From Artemia franciscana (Eukaryota; Arthropoda; Branchiopoda; Anostraca; Artemiidae), in contig NC_088864.1 in the NCBI RefSeq assembly GCF_032884065.1, forward strand, positions 21,380,994 to 21,444,993: 64,000 nt of DNA, given 5' to 3'. The notes below the pieces were generated by a model, which saw only the letters and a program-made list of their open reading frames with translations, had not been told where the DNA came from and made no database searches. The translations under genes and the position numbers were made by a program. Positions 37,196 to 48,741 of this stretch are shown piece after piece (position 1 is the first letter of the stretch; each line of letters begins with the position of its first letter).

Positions 37196-38029
37196 TGTGC
37201 TTGAAGTAAAAGTCTATTGCCACTATATTCAGTTAGTATAGCAATTATTTTCTATGATGTCAAAGTAGGGATAAAGAATCTAGTAATGAAAGTCGAACTG
37301 TAGGTATTTTAGTCCAAACTCATTAGTAGGATAATGTCGTCTCTTTTTCAAGGAGGTCTAATGAACTTGATTTTAAACGTTTTCATGAGTAATGAAGGAA
37401 GATTGAAAATAATTTTTAGCTCCTTTTTGAATTATCTTAATTTTAGCTGTCTTATCTTTACTGAGCCATGGATACCAATAGAAGAAGTGCTTTCAAGTGA
37501 GGTTCGAACGCAAGAGAAGTAAATAGTTCTTGAACTTGTCATTTGAACAGTGAATTCTTTAAGTTGAAAAAAAAAATTCCAAAAGCTGACAAATTTAACA
37601 ATTATCGATAGAGGAGGTTTAAAGTTAAGGTCATCATTCAACCTTTTGCATTAGTCGCAAATCACTTGTATGAGTTTAAGAAGAGAAAATGTCCTAACTT
37701 CTTTACTATTCGAAGTAAGTTTCACTTACTCAAGACCATATTTTGAAGTTATTAGGTATCATAGGCTTTGCTGCTGAGACTATGGGTTTTAAGATGAAAC
37801 TATTACTAAAGCTAAGGGTATTTATGGATGTAGGTATATTTTATTGCCCATAAAAAGCAAAACCGACAATGTGGAATACAAGGACAAAGAAATGAAACAA
37901 AAAGAAAGAAAGAAAAAAAAATTCTCAAATACATTAAGCAAAAAAATAATTAACCCGCTTCAAAAAGGAAAAAATGCAAAAGAAAGTCATATTCAGAAAT
38001 GAAATTCAAAGTTCTGACGCATTGAGCTT
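37196..38029. other. Intron, nothing recognised
   Basis: No element or exon was recognised. Confidence 0.45.
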
Positions 38030-38800
38030 CGGTAAGACTATTAATTTGAGACGGTTTATCAATAAGGTCATATAAAAAATTCATTAAATTGAATGTTATC
38101 CATCAAAAGCGATGAGCATGAGAATATATGCCCAACTTTCAAATAATGGGAAAAACCCCTCAAAATAAAGCGATTTTACTGAAAATCACACCATTAAATT
38201 CAGTAAATCAGAAAAAACCTTACCGTAGAGGTTTCAAGCTCTTATTTAAAAAAGTGCTGATTTTTTTTTTCTTGTCAGAAGACACATCACAAGAGTGTGT
38301 TTAATTGTATTTTTTTTTTTCAGGGACATCGCGTCGAGCCAATAGTTCTAGAAGATCGGGAGATGGCTCCATAGAACAGAAATCAGAAGTTTTTGTGCCA
38401 TTTTAAGTGGCCAAATAGATTAGAGGGCAACCAACCCCCTCCCACACTTTATTATCCCCCAAAGACATCTGATCAAGATTTGGATTTGATTAGACATAGT
38501 TAGAAGGTCCAATAGCTATGCCTTTGCAGATAAAATGACCCCCCAGAGTGCCCGGGGAAAGACCTGTAAGTGGCACAATTTGCTTATTGTTGACATGTAT
38601 ATTTGTTGTTGGGAAACATGCTGATTTTTTTTAGGTAGGGGGTACTTCTGATGGGGAGATTTTCTGAGGGAAGAATTTCCTGTGTGAAGGAAAGTTTCCA
38701 AGAGAATTTTACAAGGGGAAAAAAGTGGATTTCCTGGTACGATTTAAAAAACGTTCAGAACAAAAAACAAGTTTTTCAACTTAAAGTAAGCTGCAACATT
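38030..38800 (+). repeat. R1 family, degenerate copy
   Basis: It contains 'aggtttcaagctctt', 'gtgtgtttaattg', 'caaagacatctgatcaag' and, at the right end, 'caacttaaagtaagctgcaa', collinear with other R1 copies. Confidence 0.75.
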
Positions 38801-39329
38801 AAAGCTTATAACAAACAAGGTTTGCTCCATTTATGGGGAACCACCTCTTCCTCAAATCTCCTTTTAACTTTAAGGTTCGACATTTGTCACTATTTTTCTT
38901 AGAAAGGCTACCAAAACACACGGGCTGCTGAATTTGAATGAGAAGTATTTTTAAAATATTTTTAAAGTAGTGAAAAGAGCGAGAGTGGAGAATTAACGGG
39001 TTTGAGCCAAATATACTACTGAAAAACCTTGCCTTTAAAATGCCTTTTTACTTTCTATATATGTGCTTGGGGTAAAAATATTTTTGATTATTTTAGCGGA
39101 AATAGGTACGAAAACCAAATTATCTATTATTGGCAATAAATACTTGGACCAAATTTATTAAGAACAATGAAATAGAGGTGCTCCTAAATAAATATATAAA
39201 AGTAATACGAATTTCAAGAAAATACATTTGATATATTTTCAAATTGAACTTGAATAAATATGAAGAGGCTCAATCATATAAACCATATACATTAATGAAA
39301 AATGTACTTTCATACAAAAAGAAACATAC

Positions 39330-39572
39330 CCAAGAAGCAATCCTCTTCAAGAATCCATCTGTCCTTAGAATTAGCTTATTGTCTTTTCCGTCTTCTGCAT
39401 CCCATTCTGCCCATCGTAAAACAGCAGGCAAAACTAGTTCATCGGGATGGAACGGACGAACCAAATTATCTTTTAGTATTGATTCAACCAGCATACAAGA
39501 ACCATTATAGTCTAACTTGTTTCTAGCCTGAATCTCTTTAACAAGGTCCAAAGCAATGGTAGTAGGAGTTAT
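39330..39572 (-). CDS. ARAP-like gene, RA-like domain exon
   Basis: The acceptor is TTCATGCAG (39573) and the donor TGG|GTATGT (39330/39329). The 243 bases are 81 codons, phase 0 to 0. The product starts ITPTTIALDLVKEIQARNKL, continues with SCMLVESILKDNLVRPFHPDE and VLPAVLRWAEWD, and ends LILRTDGFLKRIASW. The order of strand, helix ('TTIALDLVKEI'), 'LVE' strand, 'RPFHPDE' and 'VL..VLRW' matches Ras-associating domains of ARAP proteins (ubiquitin-like fold, binds Rap/Ras-type GTPases). The exon lies 30 bases from the left pogo end region. Confidence 0.9.
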
Positions 39573-39619
39573 CTGCATGAATAAGTCGCATTTAATAATA
39601 TGTAGTTTACATGGGGGAG

Positions 39620-39860
39620 AGTGTTGTACCTTTGACCATTTAAAAAAAAAATGGTTTTACGACAACTGTATTTCAATCTGAAATGATTTGTTATATTCAT
39701 GACAAGCTTTAGTTCTTGATGCATACAAATAATTTCTGGAAGCTATATTGCATTAATTTTTTCAAAATACATATAGGTCACAAAAATATATGTTAACTGG
39801 TCAGAGGTGCAACATAGGTCATGTACCTTTGATTACTCTATGTTGTACCTTCGACCAATT
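39620..39860. repeat. Pogo left subterminal repeats
   Basis: GTTGTACCTTTGACC-type motifs occur at about 39622-39638 and 39840-39857, with the complement 'ggtcagaggtgcaacat' at about 39799-39815. Confidence 0.75.
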
Positions 39861-40557
39861 TCAAAAATAAGTACAAAAACTAAAAGGAACATGTTTACTA
39901 CTAGTTTTTTTTTTTAGCAAGTATTAACCATTCTAAAGTAAATTTTAACAAATCAATTTTGAATCGCAGATGTTCCATTTGACGAGCAGTCCTACAGGTT
40001 TTCACTGGAACTTGAAGTTTCAATAAAATATCTGAATTCGTCAATATGACACTCCTTTTGATCAGTCCTTACAAATTTAAAAGAGTTTGTATCATCTAGT
40101 TTTCACACTGCCATTGCCAGCCAATTTTTGCCAGCCAGCCTTTTCTGGAGTGTCGGTCAATGTTCATGGCTTGGCTCTCTGCCTCCCTTCGGTGACTTTT
40201 TTCCTGGGCCCTGCCTATGGATGAGGTATAATCATCTCTGGTGAAATGATTTCGTTGGCATTTTCGGATGAAAAATAAGTGGCTTCCAAGGTTTCCTCAC
40301 CATACCAATTCAAACTTTCAGCGACAGGAAGTGGTGTGTCTGTTACAGTTGGAGATGAAGATTCCTCTTCTATGAAAATATTTTCATTCAGTGACGCTAA
40401 TCCAGCTACCTTAAAGTCATTTAGAATTTTATTCTGGCAGAAGGGCTTTGGACCTTCTGCCCGAATGGGCAGAATGGGACGCAGAAGACGGGATACGCAA
40501 ATCTAACTAAAGAAGCAACATCATATATTGTGATAGGCTTACCAGAATTACTATGTG

Positions 40558-40743
40558 TCAACATCCAATCATTTGATGCCACGTTATAAAGGATTTAAAA
40601 GGTCTAAAAACAGACCTGTCTAGTGGCTGCATTTTGTGACTGGTGCGGGGATAAAATGTTAATAAATGTATCCCACAAGATTTTGTTAAAGGGATCGCTG
40701 GCATGGTCACATGACTATCGTGGTTGTCCATCAGAAGAACCAC
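40558..40743 (-). pseudogene. Pogo transposase catalytic-core fragment
   Basis: The open frame encodes VLLMDNHDSHVTMPAI and later YPRTSHKMQPLDRSVF. These are the second catalytic aspartate region and the 'TSHxxQPLD' signature of DDE_1 (pogo/jerky) transposases. Upstream and downstream parts are in other frames with stops. Confidence 0.9.
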
Positions 40744-40893
40744 TGATGTAGCAGCTGTTGGCTTACGTGCTTAATGGAGTGTTTCGTAAACTCCAGGAAT
40801 AATTTTTCATTGCACCACCCTAACTGATTTGCTGCTCCAAAGGCACCTAGTGGTGCACCTATCAGCATAAAATCTTAAAATTGACACTGATGA
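40626..40893 (-). repeat. Pogo segment T, copy 1 of 2
   Basis: This segment ('ggctgcattttgtgactgg' to 'taaaattgacactga') is repeated nearly exactly at 41314-41576. The two copies flank segment D and R1 tail sequence. Confidence 0.95.
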
Positions 40894-41313
40894 GTAAGAT
40901 TGACACTGATGAGTAAAACTAAACTTGATGGAACTTATATATTTCGAATCAGCATAAAAATATAATTCTTTTGAAGTAACTATTGGTATTAAAATTCCGT
41001 CTTCGTTTTCGTACATACAGTTCGTTACCAGGAACTGTTTTATGATTAGAGAATATTTATACCCTATAAAATTTTTAAGCAGTCTAAAATCAAGCCCAAG
41101 AAGGGTAAGTCTAAAATCAAGGATAAAAAATATAAAGAAAACGATAAAAAATAGCAACAAGAATACATCGAAACTGTGTAGTGCTACTTAAAGGCCAACA
41201 CATTTAGATACAAAGAAATGTCAAGCAACAAAATCCCTAGTTAAAACGACGACAAACAAAATGCCGATCAAAGAAATTGTGACATCTTTCCATGCCAAAG
41301 TGAAATGAATGTG
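40894..41313 (-). repeat. R1 tail plus segment D (copy 2) between the two T copies
   Basis: It matches 36800-37195, including the terminal hairpin (here with one mismatch, 'ttaccaggaactg'), up to 'aaagtgaaatgaatgtg'. Confidence 0.9.
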
Positions 41314-41576
41314 GCTGCATTTTGTGACTGGTGTGGAGATAAAATGTTAATAAATGTATCCCAGAAGATTTTGTTAAAGTGATCGCTGGCATGGTCACAG
41401 ACTCTCGTGGTTGTCCATCAGAAGAATCACTGACGTAGCAGCTGTTGGCTTACGTGCTTAATAGAGTGTTTCGTAAACTCCAGGAATAATTTTTCATTGC
41501 ACCACCCTAACTGATTTGCTGCTCCAAAGGCGCCTAGTGGTGCACCTATGAGCATAAAATCTTAAAATTGACACTG
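41314..41576 (-). repeat. Pogo segment T, copy 2 of 2
   Basis: See 40626-40893. This copy is contiguous with the rest of the transposase toward 41880, so it is the better candidate for the original location. Confidence 0.95.
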
Positions 41577-42077
41577 GAAAATATTAACATTGGTGGAATG
41601 CTTACGCTAACAACATATCTGGCGTCTATCATCGTAATATTATTGCCTCTTTCACCAGATGTAATGCTTCCAATTTGTTTTACCCCCCTCAGGTGACAAT
41701 ATCGTGAGTGGTACGTGAAACGTTAACAACCCGTCTCATCAGCATTCCAAATATCAGAAAGCTGAAAATCTTAGCGGTTCAAAACGTTCTTGTAATTATT
41801 AAAGACAAGTTTCACAGTTTCTTTGTTGAAAGCTGTTGACCTGGTGAGACTAGTTGGCTTTGGTTTTCTTAATAAAAGTTCTTCGGAGAATTTTTCCCTG
41901 ACATCCCTTAACTATTTTCTATCAGCCATTTATTGTCATTCCTTGATTGGGGGTAATTTTTATTATTGGCAACCGCATACTGGTAAGCTAATTGCCTGAC
42001 AATTTTCAAAGAAATTCCATACTACATCATGGCTGCTTCCTTGACATAACTCACAAGTAACCTTTCTTCTTCATGTT

Positions 42078-42475
42078 GACCGGTCAAAGGTACAACATTT
42101 ATTGTGGTCAAAGGTGCAACATACCATTATTATTCATTAAATGCATTCATTGAGTTAAAGGCTATGAATTTAGGATTGAAATAATATGCTATTTATTTAC
42201 TCCAAAGATATAACTGCAATGTAGAACAGTGAAAAGTAAATCAATATTAATATTAAAGAGTATAATGAAAAATCTGTACATGAAAATGCTTACATATAGA
42301 GATAGAAATGGATAAAAATTTCTTGAAAAATCTGCAAGCACGTGTTGATCTTCATAACATGTATAAGAGCTTCCTAGGGGCTAATACCAGGAAGTTTAAC
42401 TGCCAAAAAATGTGTAAGATGGCAGCAAAAGACAAGGTGGTCAAAAGTAAATGCCGGTCAGAGGTACAAGACTTT
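42078..42475. repeat. Pogo right subterminal repeats
   Basis: GGTCAAAGGTACAACAT at about 42080-42096, GGTCAAAGGTGCAACAT at about 42107-42123 and GGTCAGAGGTACAAGAC at about 42457-42473 are inverted relative to the left-end motifs. Confidence 0.75.
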
Positions 42476-43777
42476 CAAGGGAATTTTTTCAAAACAAACA
42501 GATTGCCCACATTTACCAAAGATATCAGACGGCCATAGAAAAAAAAGAAAGCGTTAACGGAAGAATGTTCAGCCGGGATTAGATAGTACCTGAAGTCAAG
42601 CTGATTTTAAGCTGGAGGAAAAAGCTACGGAATGTAAAATCCGACTGCTGGTAGAATATAAGAAAAGGTGGGGAAATTTGTCCCTATTCTGCCTAATTTT
42701 TGTGTCGAAGAGCAGGCCTTTGTGCCCTGAGCTTCAGCTCAGTTTGGTGAGTCCTTCTATGTTAAAAATAAGGGAAACTTTAAACACTCCCATTTTTTCA
42801 CCTATTCAAAAACATCTATAAAGATAAGCACCATACTCGAGGCAGAGGTACCCTAGTTCAGCTGATGGTTGTATTTTCTTAATTGTTGTAGTTTTTTTTG
42901 AAACGTGTTTGTACAATACATCATTGTGCACAAATAAATAGCTGTTTAAAATATTTGCCAACATAACTGAACAGCCACGCTTAATATACAATGATTGAAC
43001 GATATGGGCTTTTTAAATGCTCCGAGGCTTATCCACATTTTGAGTTGCAAATCCGGATAGTAGTTAATACCTAAATATTAAAAACTGCAAAATCAGATGT
43101 ACCCGGTTGTATTTCGACTAAGTTGGTCAATTTGGCTATTAATCTAGGTCTTATTCATTTTCTAGTCTGTACAATACAATTATAAGCTGCTATGTTTATT
43201 TGTAGTAGTTTTTGTTTTTTATTATTATTTTTTTCGTTTCAAATTATAACATTTATATCGTAGTTGTTCTCAATCAAGATTTAGTTTTTGTTTTTAATGT
43301 CTCTGCAAACAAAATTGAAATCGTTTATCTTAAAATCTGTGTTTTAAAGTCAATCTTGTAAAATTTTAGAGCAGAGATACCCCAACATATCTAAAAATCC
43401 TTATATTTCTCTGCACACACATGAGCTAATTTCTTATTTCAGGATTAGAAAATATATTTCTGAATTTACAGAAATTCTTATAAAAAATTCATCTACTTGC
43501 TAAGATATAATGTACAGAAAACATGAAGCTTTGAGTTTATTTACTGCTCTCAGCTTTTACTATTAATTGCTAACAGCCTCAAGATAAAAAAAAAAATCTG
43601 CTAAGTGCTGCTTGACTGCTGCTAAGCGAGTATAACCGAAAATGGTTAATATAAATGAAGGCCTTTAACACCTGTGGCCTAGATCATAAAAGTCATTTTT
43701 TTTTCTTCTGGACTTGCGTCTCTTAAGAGCTGAACCCTTCAAATACAGCGACAGAGGATTATAAGACAAACACTCAC
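42476..43777. other. Intron, nothing recognised
   Basis: No element was recognised apart from T-rich stretches. Confidence 0.45.
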
Positions 43778-43892
43778 AGACACAACCATAGGCTCTGAAG
43801 AATCTCTAGGGAATGTGCTAGTCAAGGAGCATCTCTCAAGATTGTCACCACCTAGCTCGATGTGAACCCAGACACGGAGATCACCAGCTTTC
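43778..43892 (-). CDS. ARAP-like gene, linker exon before the RA domain
   Basis: The acceptor is CCCTATAG (43893) and the donor TCT|GTGAGT (43778/43777). The first base completes a codon from the previous exon and the rest is 38 codons ending in phase 0. It encodes KAGDLRVWVHIELGGDNLER followed by CSLT, and ends EPMVVS, which reads into ITPTT of the next exon. A 'GDL.VWVHIE' strand followed by the start of the ubiquitin-like fold matches the region between RhoGAP and RA in ARAP proteins. Confidence 0.8.
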
Positions 43893-44769
43893 CTATAGGG
43901 AAATACATAATAAGTGTTGTAAATAAGTGTAATAAGGTAGAATAGAAACATTCTACAATTAATTTTTCTTTCGAGTAACTTATAAATTTAGTCTGCTGAG
44001 GCTGACAAGGAATCAAACTTGAAGAGTTACGTCCAAGAAGTCACAAGTTGAAAGTCAAAACACGACATAATTCGTCAGAATGATCTCTTTCTTGTTTGCT
44101 TGAATTTCATCAAAATGAATATGTACACAATGCAAAAAATCCCACCACATTTGCTGTTGTAAAGCTGCTTGCTACGCTGAATGATATATGTGTATATTTA
44201 AGTATATACTTGATTAAAACACTTAAAGACAGCTTATTAGTTTTTTTACATCCGCATCTTCAATTATACCACAAGACTGGGAGGAGTGGGATATGACCCG
44301 TAGTCCCACCAGCTTCAGGAAAGTCTGGAAACATAATTTAAGCATATACCACCTGAAATCATGAATTGTACGATGGTAAAAGAGGAGAATATCTTTATTA
44401 GCTGGAGCATGCTAAACCTGAGGGGCAGATGCTAAACCTGATTTAGGCAGTATGCCTAAACCTGAGGGGGATTCTCCCCTGATCCTGAGGTGGGTCTACG
44501 TTCACCACAGATTTTGTCACTGACTACTGATAACACACTTTCTGAAACATCGAACCCTCTGGTACCAGACAAACTAATGAAAACTTAAAGTTTAAAATTT
44601 ATACACCTTAAAATATAAGATAGGGAAAAAGTTCTATCACTTCTATATTGTGGAGCTAAATTTTGACTAAAAACAATCAATTTACTGTGCAAAAATCACC
44701 AAGCGTACAAGTCCACAAATTCCTACCAGAATGTTTCATAGAAAGCATAGCTCAAAATGAAAATAAAAG

Positions 44770-45102
44770 CAAAATAAGGGTCAGTTCGATTTCTGTTCGT
44801 TTTGAGTTTGAGCTGAATATCGGTTTTATTTTTGATACATTCTAAGCTTATTACTAGTTTCGTCTTTTGTTAAGCCTAATATTTATTTCTTTTAACTTTT
44901 ATATCTATCTTTTAATATCTGTGTTTTTCTTTTAACTATAATTGAGTTACAAAGGAACAACTTCTCAATTCATATATCTTGTAATTTCGGTTCGTTTTGA
45001 GTTTGAGTTGAATATCAGTTTTATTTTTGGTGTATTTTAAGTTCATTATTGATTTGATTTTTTATTAGTTTTAATATCCATTTCTTTTAACCTTTATTTT
45101 CT
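44770..45102 (+). repeat. Tandem duplication of about 215 bp upstream of a retroposon tail
   Basis: The segment 'ttcgttttgagtttgag.tg' plus following 'aatatc.gttttatttttg' occurs at about 44797 and 44992. Confidence 0.85.
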
Positions 45103-45310
45103 TTGTTCATAATTGTTTTTCATTGTTGTTCATATACCCTCAATTTGCCATCACTTGACATCACAACATGGTCTAAGCTCTCCTTTATCTATCGAGGAAT
45201 AAAATTGTGGAATAGTAATGATAAGACAATTAATGACATAACAACGTTTGAAGAATTTAGAAATAAAGCTAAGAAAAAAATGTATTCTAATTACGAGTTT
45301 TAAGTTATTA
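45103..45310 (+). pseudogene. CR1/L2-like reverse transcriptase C-terminal tail
   Basis: The frame contains LPSLDITTWSKLSFIYRG, then IKLWNSNDKTINDITTFEEF and KAKKKMYS. 'SFxYRGxKLWNS' near the protein end followed by 'FKxxxKKxL' is the usual C-terminus of CR1/L2-type LINEs. Only about 65 codons remain, consistent with a 5'-truncated insertion. An AT-rich tail follows. Confidence 0.7.
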
Positions 45311-45479
45311 TTTGTCATTTTTATTTATATTTTTTTGTATAAATTTATGGACTTGTAATAATATGATAATTAATGATATAAAATGTTTGAAAATTTAGAA
45401 ATAAAGTCAAGTAAAAATAAATCATATTAATGAGTCCTAAGCTATAATTCGTCTTTTTTTTCTTATTTTCTTTTCTTGC

Positions 45480-46723
45480 TTGAGGTGTGCGAAGGAGTGA
45501 TGCGAAGGATGCGAACGAAAATCACATCATCGCATTCAGCGTATCAGAGAACCCTACAGCAAAAATTTCAAGCTCCTATCTACAAAAATGTGGAATTTCT
45601 CATTTTTTGCCAGAAGACAAATCACGGGTGCGTGTTTATTTGTTTGTTTGTTTTTTCCCAGGGGTCATCGTATCGACCAAGTGGTCCTAGAATGTCGCAA
45701 GAGGGCTCATTCTAACGGAAATGAAAAGTTCTAGTGCCCTTTTAAGTGACCAAATATTTGGAGGGCACCTAGGCCCCCTCCCACGCTCATTTTTTCTCCA
45801 AAGTCAACGGTTCAAAATTATGAGATAGCCATTTTGTTCCGCATTGTCAAAAACCATAATAACTATGTCTTTGGGAATGACTTACTCCCCCACAGTCCCT
45901 GGGGGAGGGCTGCAAGTTACAAACTTCGACCAGTGTTTACATATAATAATGGTTATTGGGAAGTGTAGAGACGTTTTCAGGGGATTTTTTTTGTTTTGGG
46001 GGTGGGGTCGAGGGGAGGGGGCTATGTGGGAGGATCTTTCCTTGGAGAAATATGTCATGGGGAACAGAAATTCAATGAAAAGGGCGCAGGATTTTCTAAA
46101 ATTACTATAAAAAACAATAAAAAATAAACATGGAAAAGTTTTTTTCAATTGAAAGTAAGGAGTAGCATTGAAACATAAAACGAACAGAGATTATTACGCA
46201 TATGAGGGGTGCTAAAAATACTTTAGCATAAATAGCGAGGTATTTAGGAGGAGATAAATACCTCGCTCTTTATGCTATAGTATTTTTAGTAATTTTAACT
46301 ATTTATTCTTCAGCCTTTCTGATTCAGAGGTTATTCTTAAAGAATTGCGACAAAACTTACGATTTAGTGTAAAGAGTGAGGTATTAACGAGGGTACAAAC
46401 CCCCTCATATACATAACAAAAATTTAAGAATATAAAAGTTTGTTATGTAAGTTAACTCTTAAGTTACGAATATTTTTTACTAATAACAACATTCGTTAAA
46501 AATTAAAATTTATAGTTGCCTTTTTATGTAACCGAAAAATTGCAGGGTAACTAGGCCTCCTTCCCCACCCCTTATTTCTCAAAATCGTCCGATCAAAACT
46601 AAGAGAAAGCCATTGAGACAAAACAGGAATTAATATGCAAATTTCATTTTAATAATTTATATGTGGAGAGCCAAAATTAAACATGCATTAATTCAAAAAC
46701 ATTCAGAAATTAAATAAAAAAAC
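45480..46723 (+). repeat. R1 composite, best plus-orientation copy
   Basis: It runs collinear, in inverse orientation, with 51080-52330. From left to right: 'tcagcgtatcagagaaccct', 'ctacaaaaatgtggaattt', 'gtcatcgtatcgaccaagtg', 'agggcac.taggccccctcc', 'gatagccattttgttc', 'ttacatataataatggttat' and 'aagggcgcaggattttcta'. An inverted pair around 46212-46289 follows, then the AAGTTACG/'aactaggcctcc' segment. Short ORFs in it are not conserved between copies. Confidence 0.9.
46212..46289. repeat. Short foldback in R1, about 36-bp arms
   Basis: 'ctaaaaatactttagcataa' and its complement surround a GAGGAG-containing loop. The inverse-orientation counterpart is at about 51495-51574. Confidence 0.95.
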
Positions 46724-46990
46724 TAGTTTTTTAACTGAAAGTAAGGAGCAACATTAAAACTTAAAACGAGCAGAAATTACTCCGTATATGAAATGGGTTG
46801 ACCCCTCCGCAATCCCTCGCTCTTTACGCTAAAGTTTTACTCTTTGCCACAATTCTGCTTTTTAAAACAATTAAAAGCTTTAGCCTAAAGAGCGAGGGAT
46901 TGCGGAGGGGACAACCCATTTCACATACGGAGTAATTTCTGTTCGTTTTAAGTTTTAATGTCGCTCCTTACTTTCAGTTAAAAAACTATT
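46724..46990. repeat. Foldback element, about 125-bp arms
   Basis: The left arm runs from 'aactgaaagtaaggagcaac' to 'cctcgctctttacgctaaag'. The right arm is its near-perfect complement, ending 'tcgctccttactttcagtt'. Similar foldbacks lie at 33505, 47765 and 50795. Confidence 0.95.
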
Positions 46991-47764
46991 TTTTTTTTAT
47001 TTAATACATACAGTAATGGTTATTATGAAGTGTACAGACGTTTTCATGGGTATTTTTCGCGTTGGGTCCGGATGTGTCAGGGGAGGGGGTTACGTGGGAG
47101 GATATTTCCATGGATATTTCCATGGAGGAATTTATTCCATGGAGGGAAGATAATTTCCATGAAGGGGGCGCAGGATTTTCTAGCATTATTTTAAAAAAAT
47201 GAGAAAATAAATAATTGTTTTTCAACTGGAAGTAATGAGCAGCATTAAAACTTAAAACGAGCAGAACATATTACGTATATAAGGGAGTCCGTCTCCTCCA
47301 CAGTAACTTGCTCTTTACGCTTAAGTATTTTTAGTAATTTCAAATATTTATTCTACAACCTTTGTGAATCAGGGGTCACTCTTAAGGAATTGGGACAAAA
47401 TTCGAGCTCTAGCATGAAGAGTGAGGTATTGACGAGGGGGCGAACCCCCTCATATACGTAATAAAATACACAAATATAGAAGTTCATTACGTAAGTTAAT
47501 TCGTAAGTTACCTATATTTATTACTAACCAAAACGTTCGTAAAAAATAAAAAAAATACTGTTACATTTTTAAGTAACCAGAAATTGGAAGGTAACTAGGC
47601 CTCCACCCCCCCCCCCTTTGTTTTATCAAAATCGTCCAATCAAAACTATGAGAAAGCTATTTAGCAAAAAAAAACTAATGTGCAAATTTCGTTTTAATTA
47701 TTCATGTGCGGTGGGCCAAAATCAAAATATGTATTATTTCAAAAACGTTCGGAAAATAGAAAAA
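46991..47764 (+). repeat. R1 middle segment, second copy in tandem
   Basis: It repeats the 46010-46720 order: 'gttattatgaagtgtacaga', 'gggggcgcaggattttctag', the second inverted pair, and 'taactaggcctcc'. Confidence 0.85.
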
Positions 47765-48045
47765 CAAGTTATTTTAACTGCAAGTAAGGAGCGACATTAA
47801 AACTTAAAACGAACAGAAATTGTTCTGTATATGAAAGAGGTTGTCCCCTCCTCAGCGCCTCGCTCTTTAGGCTAAAGCTTTTTATTGTTTTAAAAAGTAG
47901 AGTAGTGAAAAAGAGTCAAACTTTAGCGTAAAGAGCCAGGCGTTGAGGAGAGGACAACCCCTTTCATATATGGAATAATTTCTGTTCGGTTTTAGTTTTA
48001 ATGTTGCTCCTTACCTGTAGTTAAAAAAACTTGTTTTTTTTTAAT
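47765..48045. repeat. Foldback element, third copy in the array
   Basis: It has the same outer ends as 46724-46990, with a GCG-variant inner arm ('cagcgcctcgctcttta'). Confidence 0.9.
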
Positions 48046-48509
48046 TTAAGTAATCTTTAAGCTTACGTAGAGTTGTTATCATTCACAATATAAAAAAGAG
48101 TATCTTTATTTCCTTACTTGTTAAAAAATCGAGAAGAATAGTTTTTTATAATAGGTAATATTATAGATGACATGCTGCACATGTTAATTGTTTTAGAGCA
48201 GAGTCTGAGAGGCGGGAGTGAAGTTGATTATAATCTATTTATAATGTCGTTCTTCATAACAAGATATTTATTTGGCAAACTTTTTCTTGTTTGTTCAATA
48301 ATTTAAAGCGGCTGAGTGGGAAGAAAACTGATGTTTTGTTCTGTTCGTTTCCCTATATTTCAATTAGAAATGACTAAATAGTTGCATGTGCAAAATTGAA
48401 AATATATGAGTATGTAATAATGAGGTTTGATATCAAAAATTTTTACTAATTCATTGTTACGGAGCTTAATGAGATATTTTTGCTTCGGATGGCAGTATAG
48501 GTCATTTAC

Positions 48510-48741
48510 CAGGAATCAATTTCATGTTATACAAGCTCTTTAGTTTCCTCACATTTCTTGCAACATACCGTTTGGAGATTTTTCCAGTAGCAATTTCGTG
48601 TGCCATCTCAGACACAATCTGAAGTTTCATTTCTTTGTCCAGCTGCTCCGGTGTCAGTCCATACAGTTTTGGATAATGGACAATTAGATCGTAAACCAGC
48701 TTTGCGTCATTATTAGCACTGAAACGTAATTCAGTATTTGT
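48510..48741 (-). CDS. ARAP-like gene, probable RhoGAP C-terminal exon
   Basis: The acceptor is TTCTTTCAG (48742) and the donor CCTG|GTAAAT (48510/48509), phase 0 to 1. The product includes NNDAKLVYDLIVHYPKLYGL followed by TPEQLDKEMKLQIVSEMAHE, and ends in a basic helix, RYVARNVRKLKSLYNMKLIP. 'KLV.DLI.HYP.LF' with a following 'E...E.K' helix fits the last helices of RhoGAP domains; this is an inference without alignment. Its phase does not match the 43892 exon, so at least one exon lies between. Confidence 0.65.

Larger units (their letters stand above)
39610..42475 (-). mobile_element. Pogo/Tigger-like DNA transposon, decayed and rearranged
   Basis: The minus strand carries a broken DDE-type transposase. 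Upstream it shows LAYQYAVANNKNYP, then a KPTSLTRSTAFNKETVKLVF segment and DIWNADETG (first catalytic D, about 41720-41750). Later comes LLMDNHDSHVTMPA (second D), then TSHKMQPLDRSVFRPFK. The order and motifs are those of the pogo/jerky group of the Tc1/mariner superfamily. Several short copies of GGTCAAAGGTACAACAT-like sequence cluster at both ends in opposite orientation. The centre is rearranged by a duplication. It sits in the 4.2-kb intron, same orientation as the host gene. Confidence 0.8.

Noticed and set aside
44450-44580. Minus-strand segment GTRGFDVSESVLSVVSDKIC as the missing exon
   Set aside because: The donor (CAG|GTTTAG) is weak and the phase does not satisfy the 48510-to-43892 gap. 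Local duplicated words suggest repeat origin.
45844-46148. Open frames on both strands in R1, about 88 codons each
   Set aside because: The frames are not kept in the other R1 copies (for example 51640-51860) and contain no motifs.
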